DNA of 64,000 nt from Weissella confusa (GCA_001436895.1 JQAY01000006.1:97099-161098), one strand, 5' to 3'. Counted from the first letter of the stretch, positions 17,591 to 28,320 are shown. Made by a program: numbers and translations. Notes: generated by a model not told the origin, from the letters alone.

Positions 17591-18235
17591 ATGTTCTATA
17601 CATTTATTCGTTATGTCGCTGCCGGAGTGGTATGGCTAATTAACGGCCGTTACACGTTGACAGGTCAAGACAAACTACCTCAAGGCAATTATATTTTAGT
17701 TGGCCCACACCGTACTTGGTGGGACCCAATTTTCTTCGCTCTTGCTGCTTGGCCACACAAGTTTAGCTTTATGGCTAAGAAAGAGCTCTTCAAGAATCCT
17801 ATTTTACGCTGGATTTTGGTTCACGCCAATGCTTTTTCCGTTGATCGTGAAAATCCAGGTCCATCAGCAATTAAGATTCCAGTGAACAACCTAAAGAAAA
17901 CTGAACTTGGTGTTATCATGTTCCCATCAGGAAGCCGTCACTCACAAGAAATGAAGGGTGGCGCAATGATGATCGCTAAGTTGTCAGGCGCCCCACTTGT
18001 GCCAATGGTCTACCAAGGTCCCGTTAAGTTCGGCGACTTGTTCAAGCGCAACAACGTGAAGATGGCGTTTGGCGATCCAATCTACGTTGACAAGAAGATT
18101 AAGTTAACTGATGAAACAATGGCCGAGTTTGGTGATACATTGACTGAAGCTTTTGATAAGATTGATAATTCAATCGACCCAACTTGGGTTTACATCGACC
18201 CTAAGCCAAAGACAGAACAAATTGAATCAAAGTAA
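17591..18235 (+). CDS. plsC: 1-acyl-sn-glycerol-3-phosphate acyltransferase
   Basis: This membrane-associated enzyme adds the second acyl chain to lysophosphatidic acid, making phosphatidic acid. The 214-residue protein has the HX4D motif (HRTWWDP) near residue 40, block II around 'NAFSVDREN' and block III FPSGSR (usually FPEGTR; here Ser replaces Glu), then 'GAPLVPMVYQG'. An AGGAGG site lies 8 bases before the ATG. It is a single gene ended by a strong terminator. Confidence 0.92.
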   Translation: MFYTFIRYVAAGVVWLINGRYTLTGQDKLPQGNYILVGPHRTWWDPIFFALAAWPHKFSFMAKKELFKNPILRWILVHANAFSVDRENPGPSAIKIPVNNLKKTELGVIMFPSGSRHSQEMKGGAMMIAKLSGAPLVPMVYQGPVKFGDLFKRNNVKMAFGDPIYVDKKIKLTDETMAEFGDTLTEAFDKIDNSIDPTWVYIDPKPKTEQIESK

Positions 18236-18238
18236 CGT

Positions 18239-18270
18239 AAAACGCCGGTCAACCAAATGACCGGCGTTTT
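18239..18270. terminator. bidirectional terminator between plsC and the adhesin gene
   Basis: AAAACGCCGGTCA (18239-18251) pairs with TGACCGGCGTTTT (18258-18270). A and T runs on both sides serve the convergent genes. Confidence 0.92.
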
Positions 18271-18272
18271 AA

Positions 18273-20520
18273 TTATGACTTGAACTTAATCGACAAACCA
18301 ACACCTGTGCTGATAATCATCGCCAAAAGCAATGACGTAAGCCACCAAGATGGCTTTGCGTTTGTATCAGGTAGGTTCACCTCTTTATTTGGTGACAAGG
18401 TTGGCTGTGACGTTTTATCACCCGTTAACGTTGACGTCTCGGGTTGTTCTGGATTAATTGGTGAATCAGGCTCATTCGGCTGGTTAGGCTCGATTGGCAC
18501 AACTGGGTCAATTGGATTCAAGACGTTTGTGAAATTATAACCGTCTTGCTTTGTTGTATAACCTGCGACCTTTTCTTCACGAACCGTATAGTCATATGGC
18601 GTACCGTTATTATCCGCTTCTGGCAAGTTATCAAAATGATACTGCCATTGCGTTGCTGCGCTTACCCGCTGACTATCAATCTTTTGACCATTGCGATATA
18701 AATCAATCGTAATCGCATCTGGTCGCGTGTTCATAATATTATTTTGGTCTTCCCAAGTCTTCTGTCCAGAAACTGAAATGGTTCTTGGCTGGTGATTAAA
18801 CATGGTTAAATCAAGCGTCACAAGTTGACCGTCTACTACGGTAAACTTGACTGGTGTTTCGTCTAGCACGTAACCTGTTGGCGCTTTTGTCTCAATAAAG
18901 GCGTAATCACCCGGTCGCAAGACACCTGAGTGAATCGTCCCACTCTCATCCGTCGTCAAATTTTCTTTTACAGTTCGACCCTTGGCATCAACCAATTTAA
19001 AGACAGCTCCCGCTAAAGGATTACCGGTTGCTTCATCAGTCTTATGCAAAAGTGCTGAGTCGATATACGTTGTAACATCATTACTAAAGATTGTTGATTC
19101 AGCATAGGTGTAACTAGCTTTATTAACAACTTTAGCAACACCGTCATCACCAACCAGCTTAACGTTGAACACTACTTTCGCGTGTTGTCCAGGATTCAAA
19201 TCATGTTGCAAGACATAACTAACGGTTCGTGTTGTTTCATCATACGTCACATCAGAATAATCACTATTCTCAACAGTTTTACTGAACGTCACACCTTCTG
19301 GCAACGGATCCGAAACCACAGTCCCCGCTGGAATAACACCTTCTCGGCTTCCTAAATCCAGCCCATACTGTAGCGTTGCCGTTTCAGACGCAACTTGTGT
19401 TTTATCAACCGTCTTCAGCAAATAGTTCTTTTGAAAACTCGTATCAGATAAAATCAGTGGCACCTCTGCCTCGTAGAGAGGATTGCCATTCTCACGCATT
19501 TCGGCGTGATTGTATTCCGTGCCAAACTTTTCCGCATCTTGATACTCATCATCAACCGAAGCGCCATAAGAAATAACATAACTCTCGTCCGCTTCAACAC
19601 GGCCAAAGTGCACCGATACCGTCTTATCAGTTACCTGGATATCGTTAGCAAACTGATCCGTGACGTACTGCGCATGCTTATTACCTTGTTCATCAAAAGT
19701 AACACGATAAATCTTCAAGTGCTCGATATTAGCATCGTTTCCGGTGGCCGTCGGGAAAATGCTGTATGAATCAGCCAGTGATAGCCCCTTTGGCAATTGA
19801 TCAACAACCGTCAAATCTGAATAAGTCTGCTCATTATAATTAACAATCAAAACAAAATTATTATCACTCGGAATAATTAACAATCAAAACAAAATTATTA
19901 TCACTCGGATTTGTTGTACTCATCACATACTTAAATTCACCGTTAACATTAGTACCAGGTGCATTTGTGTACTTCGTGAACACAGGACGCTCCGACTTTG
20001 ATGGTACTGTTTCAACCGCAGTCTGATCAGAACTTACTGTTGCCCCGTTAATAATCAGATCATCACTGAAGCTAATTTGCTCAGCTACAGTGCTGTGATC
20101 TTCAAAATACGATGCTCGGAAACGAAGTGTAAATGTATACCCATTGGCAGCTTGCTGATCAATTTGACTTGAATCATAATTTACCGTCAAAATGAAATTT
20201 CCCTGACCATCATCGGTTACAGCATTATTGCCGACATAAAACGGCTTATCAATCCGTAATCCGGTTTGAAGCTGCTTTGAATCTGCCACAATCGTTTTAG
20301 GAATTTTAACCTGTATTTCGCCCGGCGTTTTTAACTTTCCTGCCGACCCAGCCAATGTAACCGTCAAATCAACATTACCATTTGACTGAATTGGCGAATT
20401 AGCCGAAATTGACACACCCGGATCATCTCCGGCCTTTGCCAATGCATGCACACCCATCAATCCGGTCCCACAAGCAATCACTAGCAGCATCGCTAGCACT
20501 GCATTCAGTACCTTACGCAT
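18273..20520 (-). pseudogene. LPXTG-type cell-wall adhesin split by a 37-bp duplication
   Basis: Two fragments form one surface protein. The 5' part (20520-19864) has a signal peptide (MRKVLNAVLAMLLVIACG...) and an adhesin-like beta domain, and stops after VNYSE. The 3' part (to 18273) continues the beta domains and has an SpaA/Cna_B-like prealbumin repeat ('GAVFKLVDAKGRTVKE', 'YAFIETKAPTGYVLDETP'), a second Cna_B-like domain, a Pro-rich stalk and a sorting signal LPDTN followed by a membrane helix and basic tail. Asn replaces Gly in the sortase motif. Removing one copy of the duplication restores one 736-residue frame. GGAGGTGAG precedes the start. It could be phase-variable rather than dead. 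Confidence 0.88.
19836..19909. repeat. perfect 37-bp tandem duplication inside the adhesin gene
   Basis: Copy 1 (19836-19872) and copy 2 (19873-19909) are identical and directly adjacent. Because 37 is not a multiple of three, the second copy shifts the frame and creates a TGA stop at 19866-19864. Confidence 0.97.
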
Positions 20521-20601
20521 TGCCTCACCTCCATTAGTTGAATAACAAGCTAACTTTAGCAAAAGCATTGCGATTGTCTTGACGGAAATTTTCGGAAAAA
20601 A

Positions 20602-20630
20602 TAAAAAGACTACCATAAAGATAGTCCTTT
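20602..20630 (-). terminator. terminator of the glucan-binding protein gene
   Basis: GGACTATC/GGTAGTC stem followed by T5 on the minus strand. Confidence 0.75.
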
Positions 20631-20664
20631 AGACATTAACAGAAGTTGTTTACCAGCAATTTTA

Positions 20665-22733
20665 TCAGCGTACAACAACGTTCATCATTTTTGGTAAGTT
20701 CCAGCCATTTGCGGACTCGTTCCCATTGATAAATGCCCATGTTCCTTTAGAAATCCAGTATTCTTTATTTACAGTCGAATATGGATCAGAAATCAAGAAG
20801 CTATCTTGATTCATACCAACAATAGTCATGACATGGAAAGCCTGGTTTAAACGCCAAGTGTAATCGCCCCATGTCACAACTGCATTTCCTAAGCCAATTT
20901 CACGTTCGATATCTGCAACAGATGCGCTGACAAGGTTTTCAATCCCGCCATAGATTGACTTCGTTGCCTCAGCTAACCTACGCGCAGTTACCGTTTGGGT
21001 AGTCCCTGTACCGCCGCCCCAAGGGTTGCCATAAAAGTTTGAATCAGGATTGCCGTACCATCCATAGCCTGTTCTATTGTAAATATCTTGTAGTGATGCC
21101 CACCTTCCCTTTACGGAAAGTGCAATCTGCAAAGCAGTCGCTTCACATCCTTCAGGTGCACCTTGGTTTAATTGTGAGTACCAAGTATGTGACAACGTCG
21201 TAATATCAACCACGCCATCATAACTATTTGTATGAATTGAACGTCCAGGTAGATTACGCCACTGATCCTTCACTTGAATACCGTTGTCATCAAAGTATTT
21301 TGTTCTGCCGTCGAGTACTTGTAACCCTGTTACTGCCTTACCATCATAACTGCTTAGGAAGTACCAACGATTTTGTCCAGTCGTACGCCAATCATTTTTT
21401 GATTGGATACCATTGTTATCAAAATACTTGTAACCACCATCAAGTTGTTGGAGACCAATCACTGCTTTACCATCGTAACTATTTAAGAAGTACCAACGAT
21501 TTTGCCCAGTCGTGCGCCAAGCGTTTTTTGCTTGGACACCGCTGTTATCGAAATACTTAAACCCACCATCAAGTTGCTGGAGGCCAATCACTGCTTTGCC
21601 ATCGTAACTATTCAAGAAATACCAACGATTTTGTCCAGTCGTACGCCAAGTGTTCTTTGCTTGAACACCACTGTTATCAAAATACTTGTAACCACCATCA
21701 AGATGCTGAAGGCCGGTTACCGCTTTGCCGTCGTAGCTATTCAGGAAATACCAATGATTTTGTCCAGTCGTACACCAAGCATTCTTCGCTTGAACGCCGT
21801 TATTATCGAAGTACTTGTAGCCACCGTCAAGACGTTGCAAGCCAATGACCGCTTTACCATCATAACTATTCAAGAAATACCAACGGTTCTGTCCAGTCGT
21901 ACGCCAAGCGTTTTTCGCTTGAACATACGAAGCATCAAAATACTTGTAGCCACCATCAAGATGTTGCAAACCACTAAGCGCAACACCATCCGTGCCAAAA
22001 TAATACCAGTCATTTTGATTCAATCGTGTTTGCCAGCCAGTTTGTTTCACACCATCAACAAATCTATAAAATTTATTGCTAACGGTATAAAAACCAGTGG
22101 CAGCTACGTTATTGATGTAGTACTTACCATCAACCCAACCGTTTTTTACTACCGCTCTAGTCTCTGCTTGCACCGAATCGGTTACTTTTTGCTCGTTAGT
22201 ATCATTCTCTGTTGGCTTTGTTGACTCTATATCTGGTTTTACAGTTACTGCTTGCAAATCTTTATCACTATCTTGGCTAGAATTCACGGACTTATCTGGC
22301 TCAGAATCCGCCTTCGTCTCCGTGTCAACAGTTGTCTGTTCCGGTTCGCTTTCCGTGTCGGATGTTTCCGATGGATTTGAAATCGAATCAGCACTTGTGG
22401 TCGTATCAGGTATCTCATTCTCGACCGATGTTGAAGTTGTGCCATCGTTTTCTGGGCTAGCATCACTAGTTACGTCGCTATTCTCCCCACTCTAGATTTC
22501 TTTTTCCTCAGAATTCACACTTCAGGATTATCTTCTGAAGCTACACCGTTTGTTGCCAACGTGACACTATTCGACGGTTTCTCCTGAGACCGTTCCACTT
22601 GAGTTGTGTCGCATAAACAATTTGAATCTTCGGTATCCGCATGTGCATCCCCCTGTGAAATCATCATCACAGACCCCAACATGATGCTAGCCGTTACAAT
22701 AAACTTACCAGCTTTATACAATTTATATTTCAT
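20665..22733 (-). pseudogene. secreted glucan-binding-repeat protein with C39-like peptidase domain, disrupted
   Basis: The start (22733, MKYKLYKAGKFIVTA) gives a signal peptide close to the KxYKxGKxW type. That frame ends at a TGA near 22523. The following frame carries an in-frame TAG (22494-22492) and is then open to 20665. It encodes an acidic Ser/Thr-rich region, six 43-residue glucan/choline-binding-like repeats and a C-terminal Peptidase_C39_2-like domain with Cys in 'GAPEGCEATALQ', His in 'NQAFHVMTIVG' and 'LISDPYS'. A frameshift plus a nonsense codon separate the signal peptide from the functional parts, so export is lost unless a base is misread. GTG 22287 could re-initiate but would give an intracellular product. 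Confidence 0.85.
21241..22014 (-). repeat. six 129-bp coding repeats (43-aa glucan-binding modules)
   Basis: Six consecutive modules follow the pattern NRWYFLNSYDGKAVIGLQ then LDGGYKYFDNNGVQAKNAW and RTTGQ. The inner four are almost identical, which favours copy-number change by recombination. Aromatic/Gly repeats of this type bind alpha-glucan or wall polymers. Confidence 0.9.
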
Positions 22734-23029
22734 AACATGTCCCCTCACATTACTCTTAAACCTATATAAATATGTTACCATTTTGTAACTTTGTACATCA
22801 ATTGAAAGCCCTTCATTTAGGACACTCCATAGCTACGCCTAACAATACATAAAGCTTTATATTCAAAAAAACTGACCAAAAAAGAATTTGATACAATACC
22901 AAAATCTTTTTAGTCAGTCCAACACTCAAAAGAATCCAAAAAACGGGTTAATCTTAACACCACACTAAGTCGTTACTTCGACGCACTGCAGCATGCGTTT
23001 TAATGACATAGTGATCTCTTTTCAAAAAG

Positions 23030-23055
23030 AAAAAGACTACCGAGGTAGTCTTTTT
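23030..23055 (-). terminator. terminator after yneF-like gene
   Basis: AAAAAGACTACC and GGTAGTCTTTTT form a short perfect stem just after the stop at 23061. Confidence 0.88.
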
Positions 23056-23060
23056 ACAAA

Positions 23061-23294
23061 TTACTTCTTTGAAGAAGCTTGTGATTGTGCCTTCATTTGA
23101 GCCATCATTTGGTTCAAACGCTTTTGTGAAGGCTTTTGACCCATTGAAGCCATCATTGACTTCATCATCTCTTCTGAGATAGGTGGGTTGTTCTTCAAGT
23201 ACGTTTGCATTGAGCGACGTGCCAAGAAGAACCCTGCAACTGCACCCAAGACTGCGGCAAGGATGACAATCAAAATCCAAATACTAGTGCTCAT
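23061..23294 (-). CDS. yneF: YneF family (UPF0154) small membrane protein
   Basis: This 77-residue protein has one N-terminal membrane helix (about 4-24) and the family signature 'NNPPISEEMMKSMMASMGQKPS'. UPF0154 is conserved across Firmicutes without a defined function. The second of two adjacent ATG codons (23294) fits the GGAG spacing better than the first (23297). It lies next to the DUF896 and lexA genes, as in other Firmicutes. Confidence 0.9.
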   Translation of the reverse strand: MSTSIWILIVILAAVLGAVAGFFLARRSMQTYLKNNPPISEEMMKSMMASMGQKPSQKRLNQMMAQMKAQSQASSKK

Positions 23295-23384
23295 CATATT
23301 ACTCCATTATGTTATTCGTATATTATTGTAGCGAATAAACGCCCGTTTGACTAGGTTATCCTGGGTTTCTTCCCAAAATACTCA

Positions 23385-23639
23385 CTAGTTGTCACGCAAT
23401 CCCTTGTCACGTTGAATGTCCTTCACCTTTTCAGGTGTGACTTCATTGCCGTTTTCATCGAAAACTTGCAACATTTCAACTTGTGAACGGAAAGCAGCCT
23501 TGAAGTTATCCAAGAACTCCGTACGCAATTCTGCACGCTCTGCAATTTCGTCGTCAGTCAATCCTTCAGGCGTCTTCGCCTTGGCTGCCAATTCATTAAT
23601 GCGGGTACGAACAGCCATCATACGTTCTGTTTCTGCCAT
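23385..23639 (-). CDS. DUF896 (YnzC-like) cytosolic protein
   Basis: This 84-residue helical protein of the DUF896/UPF0291 family has the typical 'RINELAAKAKTPEGLTDDE' and 'LRTEFLDNFKAAFRSQVE' segments. In B. subtilis the family member YnzC is encoded in the lexA/SOS region; its function is not established. ATG 23639 is preferred to an upstream in-frame start because of the ribosome binding site (AAAGGTGGTG). It is divergent from lexA, so both may share a control region. Confidence 0.9.
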   Translation of the reverse strand: MAETERMMAVRTRINELAAKAKTPEGLTDDEIAERAELRTEFLDNFKAAFRSQVEMLQVFDENGNEVTPEKVKDIQRDKGLRDN

Positions 23640-23747
23640 GGTTTTCACCACCTTTATCTGCTTTTCATCTATTTTAACACGAAAACGCAATCATTCCTGC
23701 ACCCACTTTATTTCCACCCGAATAAAAAGTAAAATAGATAGTAATAT

Positions 23748-23755
23748 ATTCGAAT
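23748..23755. promoter_or_regulatory. short palindrome in the lexA leader
   Basis: ATTCGAAT lies 18-25 bases before the lexA start, with a further CGAATA half-site near 23719. It is only loosely like the B. subtilis LexA box (CGAAC-N4-GTTCG). Weak evidence. Confidence 0.25.
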
Positions 23756-23773
23756 TAGGAGGTCCTTCAGCTC

Positions 23774-24406
23774 ATGGCCGAAAAAGAAAGTAATCAAATT
23801 GCGATCCTCCGTTTTGTTTACGAAAAACAACTCGAAAAAGGGTATCCGCCAACCGTTCGAGAGATTGGTGAAGGCGTTGGCCTATCGTCATCATCAACGG
23901 TGCATGGTCACTTAAGTCGTTTGGAAAAGAAGGGTTTTATTCACAAGGACCCCGATAAGCCACGCGCAATCGACGTCACGCCGGAAGGCATCAAGGCGCT
24001 TGGCCTTCACGAGCCAAACAAGACCATGATGCCAATTATGGACGAAAACGAACCCCTGACATCTGATGAACCGTTAAGCAATCACATTGTTGATTACTTC
24101 CCTGTGCCAGATGATTTGATTCGTTTCGAAGGTGATCTATTCATGATCCGTAACCGTGGTAACGCCATGATTAACATCGGCATTCTAGATGGCGACTACA
24201 TGATTGTGCGTCGTCAAAATGATGCGGACAACGGTGACATCGTTGTGGCAAAGCCAGATAACGGTCAAACCCAAATCAAACGTTTCTTCCGCGAGGCATC
24301 ACAATACCGCTTACAACCCGAAAATGATAACCACGAACCAGTTATCACCACTGACATTACGATTCTCGGCAAAGTTGTCGGTTTGTATCGCGATTCAATT
24401 TATTAA
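23774..24406 (+). CDS. lexA: LexA-family repressor lacking self-cleavage residues
   Basis: The 210-residue protein aligns end to end with LexA. The N-terminal winged helix is well conserved ('KGYPPTVREIGEGVGLSSSSTVHGHLSRLE', residues 22-51, here shown in part), so SOS-type DNA binding is likely. The C-terminal S24-like fold is also present, with the catalytic Lys (K169, TQIKRF). However the nucleophile Ser of G-D-S-M is Ala131 (RGNAMINIG) and the Ala-Gly scissile bond region reads MPIMDENEPLTSDEP, without Ala-Gly. It therefore should not undergo RecA-stimulated autocleavage. Strong AGGAGG-type leader (TTAGGAGGTCC). It could be a constitutive repressor or respond to another signal. Confidence 0.9.
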   Translation: MAEKESNQIAILRFVYEKQLEKGYPPTVREIGEGVGLSSSSTVHGHLSRLEKKGFIHKDPDKPRAIDVTPEGIKALGLHEPNKTMMPIMDENEPLTSDEPLSNHIVDYFPVPDDLIRFEGDLFMIRNRGNAMINIGILDGDYMIVRRQNDADNGDIVVAKPDNGQTQIKRFFREASQYRLQPENDNHEPVITTDITILGKVVGLYRDSIY

Positions 24407-24412
24407 AAAATA

Positions 24413-24452
24413 AGGACCATCCGTTCAAATCTGAACAGATGGTCCTATTTTT
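24413..24452. terminator. bidirectional terminator between lexA and apt
   Basis: AGGACCATC-c-GTTCA pairs with TGAAC-a-GATGGTCCT, with T-runs on both sides, between convergent genes. Confidence 0.9.
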
Positions 24453-24453
24453 G

Positions 24454-24969
24454 TTAGTAATTCATCAATGCCAACAACTCGTAACCGTCAAGACGATCAC
24501 GACCGTGCAAAGCATTAAGCTCAATCAAGAAAGCCAAACCAACGACTTCACCACCAAGGGCTTCAACCAACTTAATTGTGGCTTCAATCGTACCACCAGT
24601 GGCCAACAAGTCGTCCGTAATCAACACCTTATCACCAGGCTTGATAGCGTCCTTGTGCATTTCCAAAGTTGCTTCACCATATTCTAGCTTGTAGCTTTGG
24701 CTGATAACTTCGCGAGGCAACTTGCCTGGCTTACGGGCTGGGATCAATCCGATACCCATTTGGTGGGCAACCGGTGCCCCAACCAAGAATCCGCGTGATT
24801 CTGGGCCAACGATAACGTTAACACCACGTTCCTTAGCGAATTCAGTAATTTGACGCGTTGCTTCCGCATAAGCGGCACCATCTGCCAACAAAGGCGTAAT
24901 GTCGCGGAACGTAACCCCTTCTTCTGGGAAGTTAGGGATTGAGGCAACGTAATCATGCAAATCCAACAT
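24454..24969 (-). CDS. apt: adenine phosphoribosyltransferase
   Basis: This enzyme salvages adenine with PRPP to AMP. The 171-residue protein has the '[16 protein letters not shown]' region and the PRPP loop '[13 protein letters not shown]'. It starts 4 bases after the recJ stop, the conserved recJ-apt arrangement of Firmicutes, and ends the rnz-recJ-apt operon. Confidence 0.97.
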   Translation of the reverse strand: MLDLHDYVASIPNFPEEGVTFRDITPLLADGAAYAEATRQITEFAKERGVNVIVGPESRGFLVGAPVAHQMGIGLIPARKPGKLPREVISQSYKLEYGEATLEMHKDAIKPGDKVLITDDLLATGGTIEATIKLVEALGGEVVGLAFLIELNALHGRDRLDGYELLALMNY

Positions 24970-24973
24970 CTGC

Positions 24974-27280
24974 TTAGCTCTCCTGCTTACTTAGGTTCGT
25001 GAGCAACGATTCCAATTCAGAAGTTGAACTGTAAATCAATTGCTCTTCAAGTTGCCGACGAGCCAGGAATTGCTGATAACTAGCAGTTTCCTCTAACGCC
25101 ATTGGCGCTGGCTCAGGTACGGCATTTAAAACACCATCAACTATTGTAACAAACTTTGCGTCCAAAAACACCTGTAATATCAACGTTAACATCGAACGTT
25201 CCATCCCCAAGTGCGCCAAAACCGCATCATATTGCGTTCTCAGTGCGATATCTTGGAATGAACGGGCAAACTTATATACCTTTGCAAAGTCTGCTTTTGA
25301 AGGGACTTTTTGCAAATAAGCCGGTGTTTTGGCATAAAAAATCGGTGCCAAACGACCGGCTGGTACAAACTTTAGCAAATCACCAAGCTGTGACATATCA
25401 TCAGGAATATCCACAAAGGCCATTGTGCCAACGCTAGTGCGATTGAAGGCATCTTCCCAATACACCGCTTCAGCTGGTGCCTTAATTGTTGGCGCTAGCT
25501 GTTCGTAGTGTTTCTTGTTAAAGAAAATATAGGTCGCCGGATTAGCAAATGTTTGCGTCGTCAAACGCGTTGTGCGCCAGTCCAATAACGATGAGCCTTT
25601 CGCTTCGATATCTGTCAGCATCATTTGATATGACACATCCCCACGGAAACTATTCTCGCTCATCGTACCCACGATGCGAATTGACTCAAAGCGACCGGCT
25701 AAATCTTCAGCCAGTGGCCCACGACCAAACGCAACCACCGGCAACGTTCCGGCAGACGTTTCTGCTGTAAAACGTAAGTGCTTGCCTTCACTCATCGTTT
25801 TCACGTTCTGGACACCCGCCAAATTAACAGCAAACAACGGTTCAGGGTTCCCCTCACCAAATGGCGCTAACACCTGTAGTTGTTCATAGTTTTGTCGGTT
25901 AAAGTCCTTTGCTGTCACTTCAGCTGCAATGCGAATTTCAGGCAAACCAGCTTCAGCCAAATGTTGATTGGCTGCCTCTTCACGCAAAACATCCCGCACT
26001 GCTTGGAGGTTAGCCGTTGGAATCGTCATCCCCGCTGCGCTGGCGTGACCACCAAACGCCGTCAACAGATCACGGTGTCCATCAAGTGCCGCAAACAAAT
26101 CAAAGGCGGCCACTGAACGACCAGAACCCTTCATTTGGCCATCTTCGTCATTCAAGACAATCGCTGGCTTGCCAGTTGCTTCAACTAACTTGCTGGCAAC
26201 AATTCCCAAAACACCTTCGTGCCAGCCACTGCCAGCAACCACCAATACTGGATCTGCTGCCAGTGTGGCTGCTTGAGCAAGGGCTTCTTCAGAGATTGAC
26301 GCCACCAAGTCTTGGCGCTCACGATTCAACTTGTCGATTCGCTTGGCCAATTCACTGGCTTCTTCAGGATCGTCTGACAACAACAAACGTACGCCGTCTG
26401 TTGCATCGGCCATACGTCCCAACGCGTTCAAACGTGGTCCAATCGTGAAACCAATCGTCATTGAATCAATGTCAGCTTGCGCAGTACCGGCAACTTCTAA
26501 CAAAGCCGCCAACCCAGGGCGTGGATCTTCTTTTAAGTTCGCCAAGCCCATCGCCACAATCGCACGATTCTCATCAACTAGTTCCATCACGTCGGCAACC
26601 GCACCTAAGGCAGCTAGGTCCATCACCTCGTCGGCCGGTTCTTCCAGCAAAGCTGACGCTACCTTGAAAGCGACACCAGCACCTGAAAGCCCACCAAATG
26701 GGTAATGTCCTTCAGGGTGACGTGGGTGCACAACTGCAACTGCATCGGGTAATTGTTCTGGCAATTCGTGGTGATCCGTCACAATGACATCCACACCATT
26801 GGCCATCAACCAATTTACTTCTTCACGACCAGAGACACCATTGTCAACTGTAATCAACAACTGCATCCCTTCGCTAGCCAAGCGCTGATATTGCGCCATA
26901 TTAGGCCCGTAGCCGTCGTTAAAACGGTTCGGCACATAATAACTCACATCGGCACCCATCAACTCAAGGGCCCACGTCATGATGGCTGTACTGGTAATAC
27001 CATCGACATCATAGTCACCGTACACGACAATCTTTTCACCGTTGTCGATAGCGGTCATGATTCGTTCAATTGCCACATCCATATCGTGCAACAAAAATGG
27101 ATCATACAGCGCATCCATCCCTGGCCGCAAAAAGGCATTGGCACTTTCAATCGTGTCATAGCCACGATTAACTAAGATTTTGGCGACCAAATCTGAAACA
27201 CCGAATGTCTCAGCGATTTCTTTGGCAGCCCCTTCATTGGCTACAGCTGGAAAATCCCATTGATAGCGTGGTGAAATCAT
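24974..27280 (-). CDS. recJ: single-stranded-DNA-specific exonuclease RecJ
   Basis: RecJ is a 5'-3' ssDNA exonuclease for recombination and mismatch/base-excision repair. The 768-residue protein has the DHH phosphoesterase motifs: '[15 protein letters not shown]' near residue 85, '[10 protein letters not shown]', and '[11 protein letters not shown]'. A DHHA1-type region with '[16 protein letters not shown]' and '[13 protein letters not shown]' follows. A C-terminal extension typical of Bacilli RecJ is present. Twelve bases separate it from rnz upstream and 4 from apt downstream. Confidence 0.97.
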   Translation of the reverse strand: MISPRYQWDFPAVANEGAAKEIAETFGVSDLVAKILVNRGYDTIESANAFLRPGMDALYDPFLLHDMDVAIERIMTAIDNGEKIVVYGDYDVDGITSTAIMTWALELMGADVSYYVPNRFNDGYGPNMAQYQRLASEGMQLLITVDNGVSGREEVNWLMANGVDVIVTDHHELPEQLPDAVAVVHPRHPEGHYPFGGLSGAGVAFKVASALLEEPADEVMDLAALGAVADVMELVDENRAIVAMGLANLKEDPRPGLAALLEVAGTAQADIDSMTIGFTIGPRLNALGRMADATDGVRLLLSDDPEEASELAKRIDKLNRERQDLVASISEEALAQAATLAADPVLVVAGSGWHEGVLGIVASKLVEATGKPAIVLNDEDGQMKGSGRSVAAFDLFAALDGHRDLLTAFGGHASAAGMTIPTANLQAVRDVLREEAANQHLAEAGLPEIRIAAEVTAKDFNRQNYEQLQVLAPFGEGNPEPLFAVNLAGVQNVKTMSEGKHLRFTAETSAGTLPVVAFGRGPLAEDLAGRFESIRIVGTMSENSFRGDVSYQMMLTDIEAKGSSLLDWRTTRLTTQTFANPATYIFFNKKHYEQLAPTIKAPAEAVYWEDAFNRTSVGTMAFVDIPDDMSQLGDLLKFVPAGRLAPIFYAKTPAYLQKVPSKADFAKVYKFARSFQDIALRTQYDAVLAHLGMERSMLTLILQVFLDAKFVTIVDGVLNAVPEPAPMALEETASYQQFLARRQLEEQLIYSSTSELESLLTNLSKQES

Positions 27281-27292
27281 CGTTTGGTCCCC

Positions 27293-28285
27293 CTATCCTT
27301 CTAGTTCTTCATCATCATCAACCGGTGTTAATTTGATTGGCTTGCTGTTACTTTGCTTCCCAAACGGAATGTCAAAGACATCAAAGTCATTCACGACACG
27401 TGTGTTTTCAAACGTCGTACGTGCTTGGTAGGCAAGCTCATTCGCTGACTTACCCGCATAGCGCGCTGAAATGTGTGTCAACAACAAACGACCAGCCCCG
27501 GCTTCCTTCGCCACATCAGCAGCTTGCATGCTCGTTGAGTGGTAGTGATTACGGGCTTGCTTACCTTCACCCTTGCCGTAAGTTGATTCGTGAACCAGCA
27601 CATCAGCATCACGCCCCAAAACAACAGAATTAGGCGTCTTACGCGTATCACCCAGAATTGTCACGGTACGACCCTTCTTGGCCGGACCAATAACATCGGC
27701 ACTCTTAATCGTACGACCATCAGGCAACGTCACATCCTTACCACGCTTCAATTCACCGTAAAGCGGCCCAGCTGGCACATTCATCTCACGTAAACGATCA
27801 ACCAACAACTCACCAGCGTGGTCATGTTCCACAACGCGGTAACCAAATGACAAAATCTTGTGGTCCAAAGGCAAAGCTGTCACTGTAAATTTGTCCGTGC
27901 GCAACACTTCGCCACCTTCGTTAGGCAATTCCACAAACTTAAGTGGATATGTCAGGTGCGTTTGCGCCACACGCAAACTCGTTTCAACGAATTGCTTGAT
28001 ACCATGAGGTCCATAGATAACCAGCTCATCTTCACCGCCTTGGAATGAGCGTGATGACAACAATCCTGGCAATCCATAGATGTGATCACCGTGTAAGTGG
28101 GTCACAAAAATCTTATCAACCTTTCGTGGTCGAATTGTTGAACTCAACATTTGGATTTGCGTGCCTTCACCGGCATCAAACAACCAAACGGAATTAATTT
28201 CTTCAAGCAGGCGTAGCGCGATACTCGTCACATTACGAAAACGCGCTGGAACGCCGGCACCAGTTCCTAAAAACTCGATTTGCAT
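27293..28285 (-). CDS. rnz: ribonuclease Z
   Basis: RNase Z is a zinc endonuclease that matures tRNA 3' ends. The 330-residue protein has the metallo-beta-lactamase motif '[13 protein letters not shown]', further metal ligands in 'LPLDHKI' and 'LGDTRKT', and 'LTHISARY'. A C-terminal acidic tail of about 20 residues extends past the usual end. An AAGGAGTTCC site precedes the ATG. First gene of the rnz-recJ-apt operon. Confidence 0.96.
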   Translation of the reverse strand: MQIEFLGTGAGVPARFRNVTSIALRLLEEINSVWLFDAGEGTQIQMLSSTIRPRKVDKIFVTHLHGDHIYGLPGLLSSRSFQGGEDELVIYGPHGIKQFVETSLRVAQTHLTYPLKFVELPNEGGEVLRTDKFTVTALPLDHKILSFGYRVVEHDHAGELLVDRLREMNVPAGPLYGELKRGKDVTLPDGRTIKSADVIGPAKKGRTVTILGDTRKTPNSVVLGRDADVLVHESTYGKGEGKQARNHYHSTSMQAADVAKEAGAGRLLLTHISARYAGKSANELAYQARTTFENTRVVNDFDVFDIPFGKQSNSKPIKLTPVDDDEELEG

Positions 28286-28320
28286 GGCTTCGGAACTCCT
28301 TATCTTTCATCTCTACCAAA

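Noticed and set aside
21241..22014. Repeat array considered as CRISPR
   Set aside because: Repeats are 129 bp, directly adjacent and protein-coding, with no spacers.
21502..22224. 240-codon plus-strand frame opposite the glucan-binding repeats
   Set aside because: Produced by the 129-bp periodicity of the real repeats on the minus strand.
23690..23773. Classical LexA box in front of lexA
   Set aside because: No CGAAC-N4-GTTCG site; only a weak ATTCGAAT palindrome is present.
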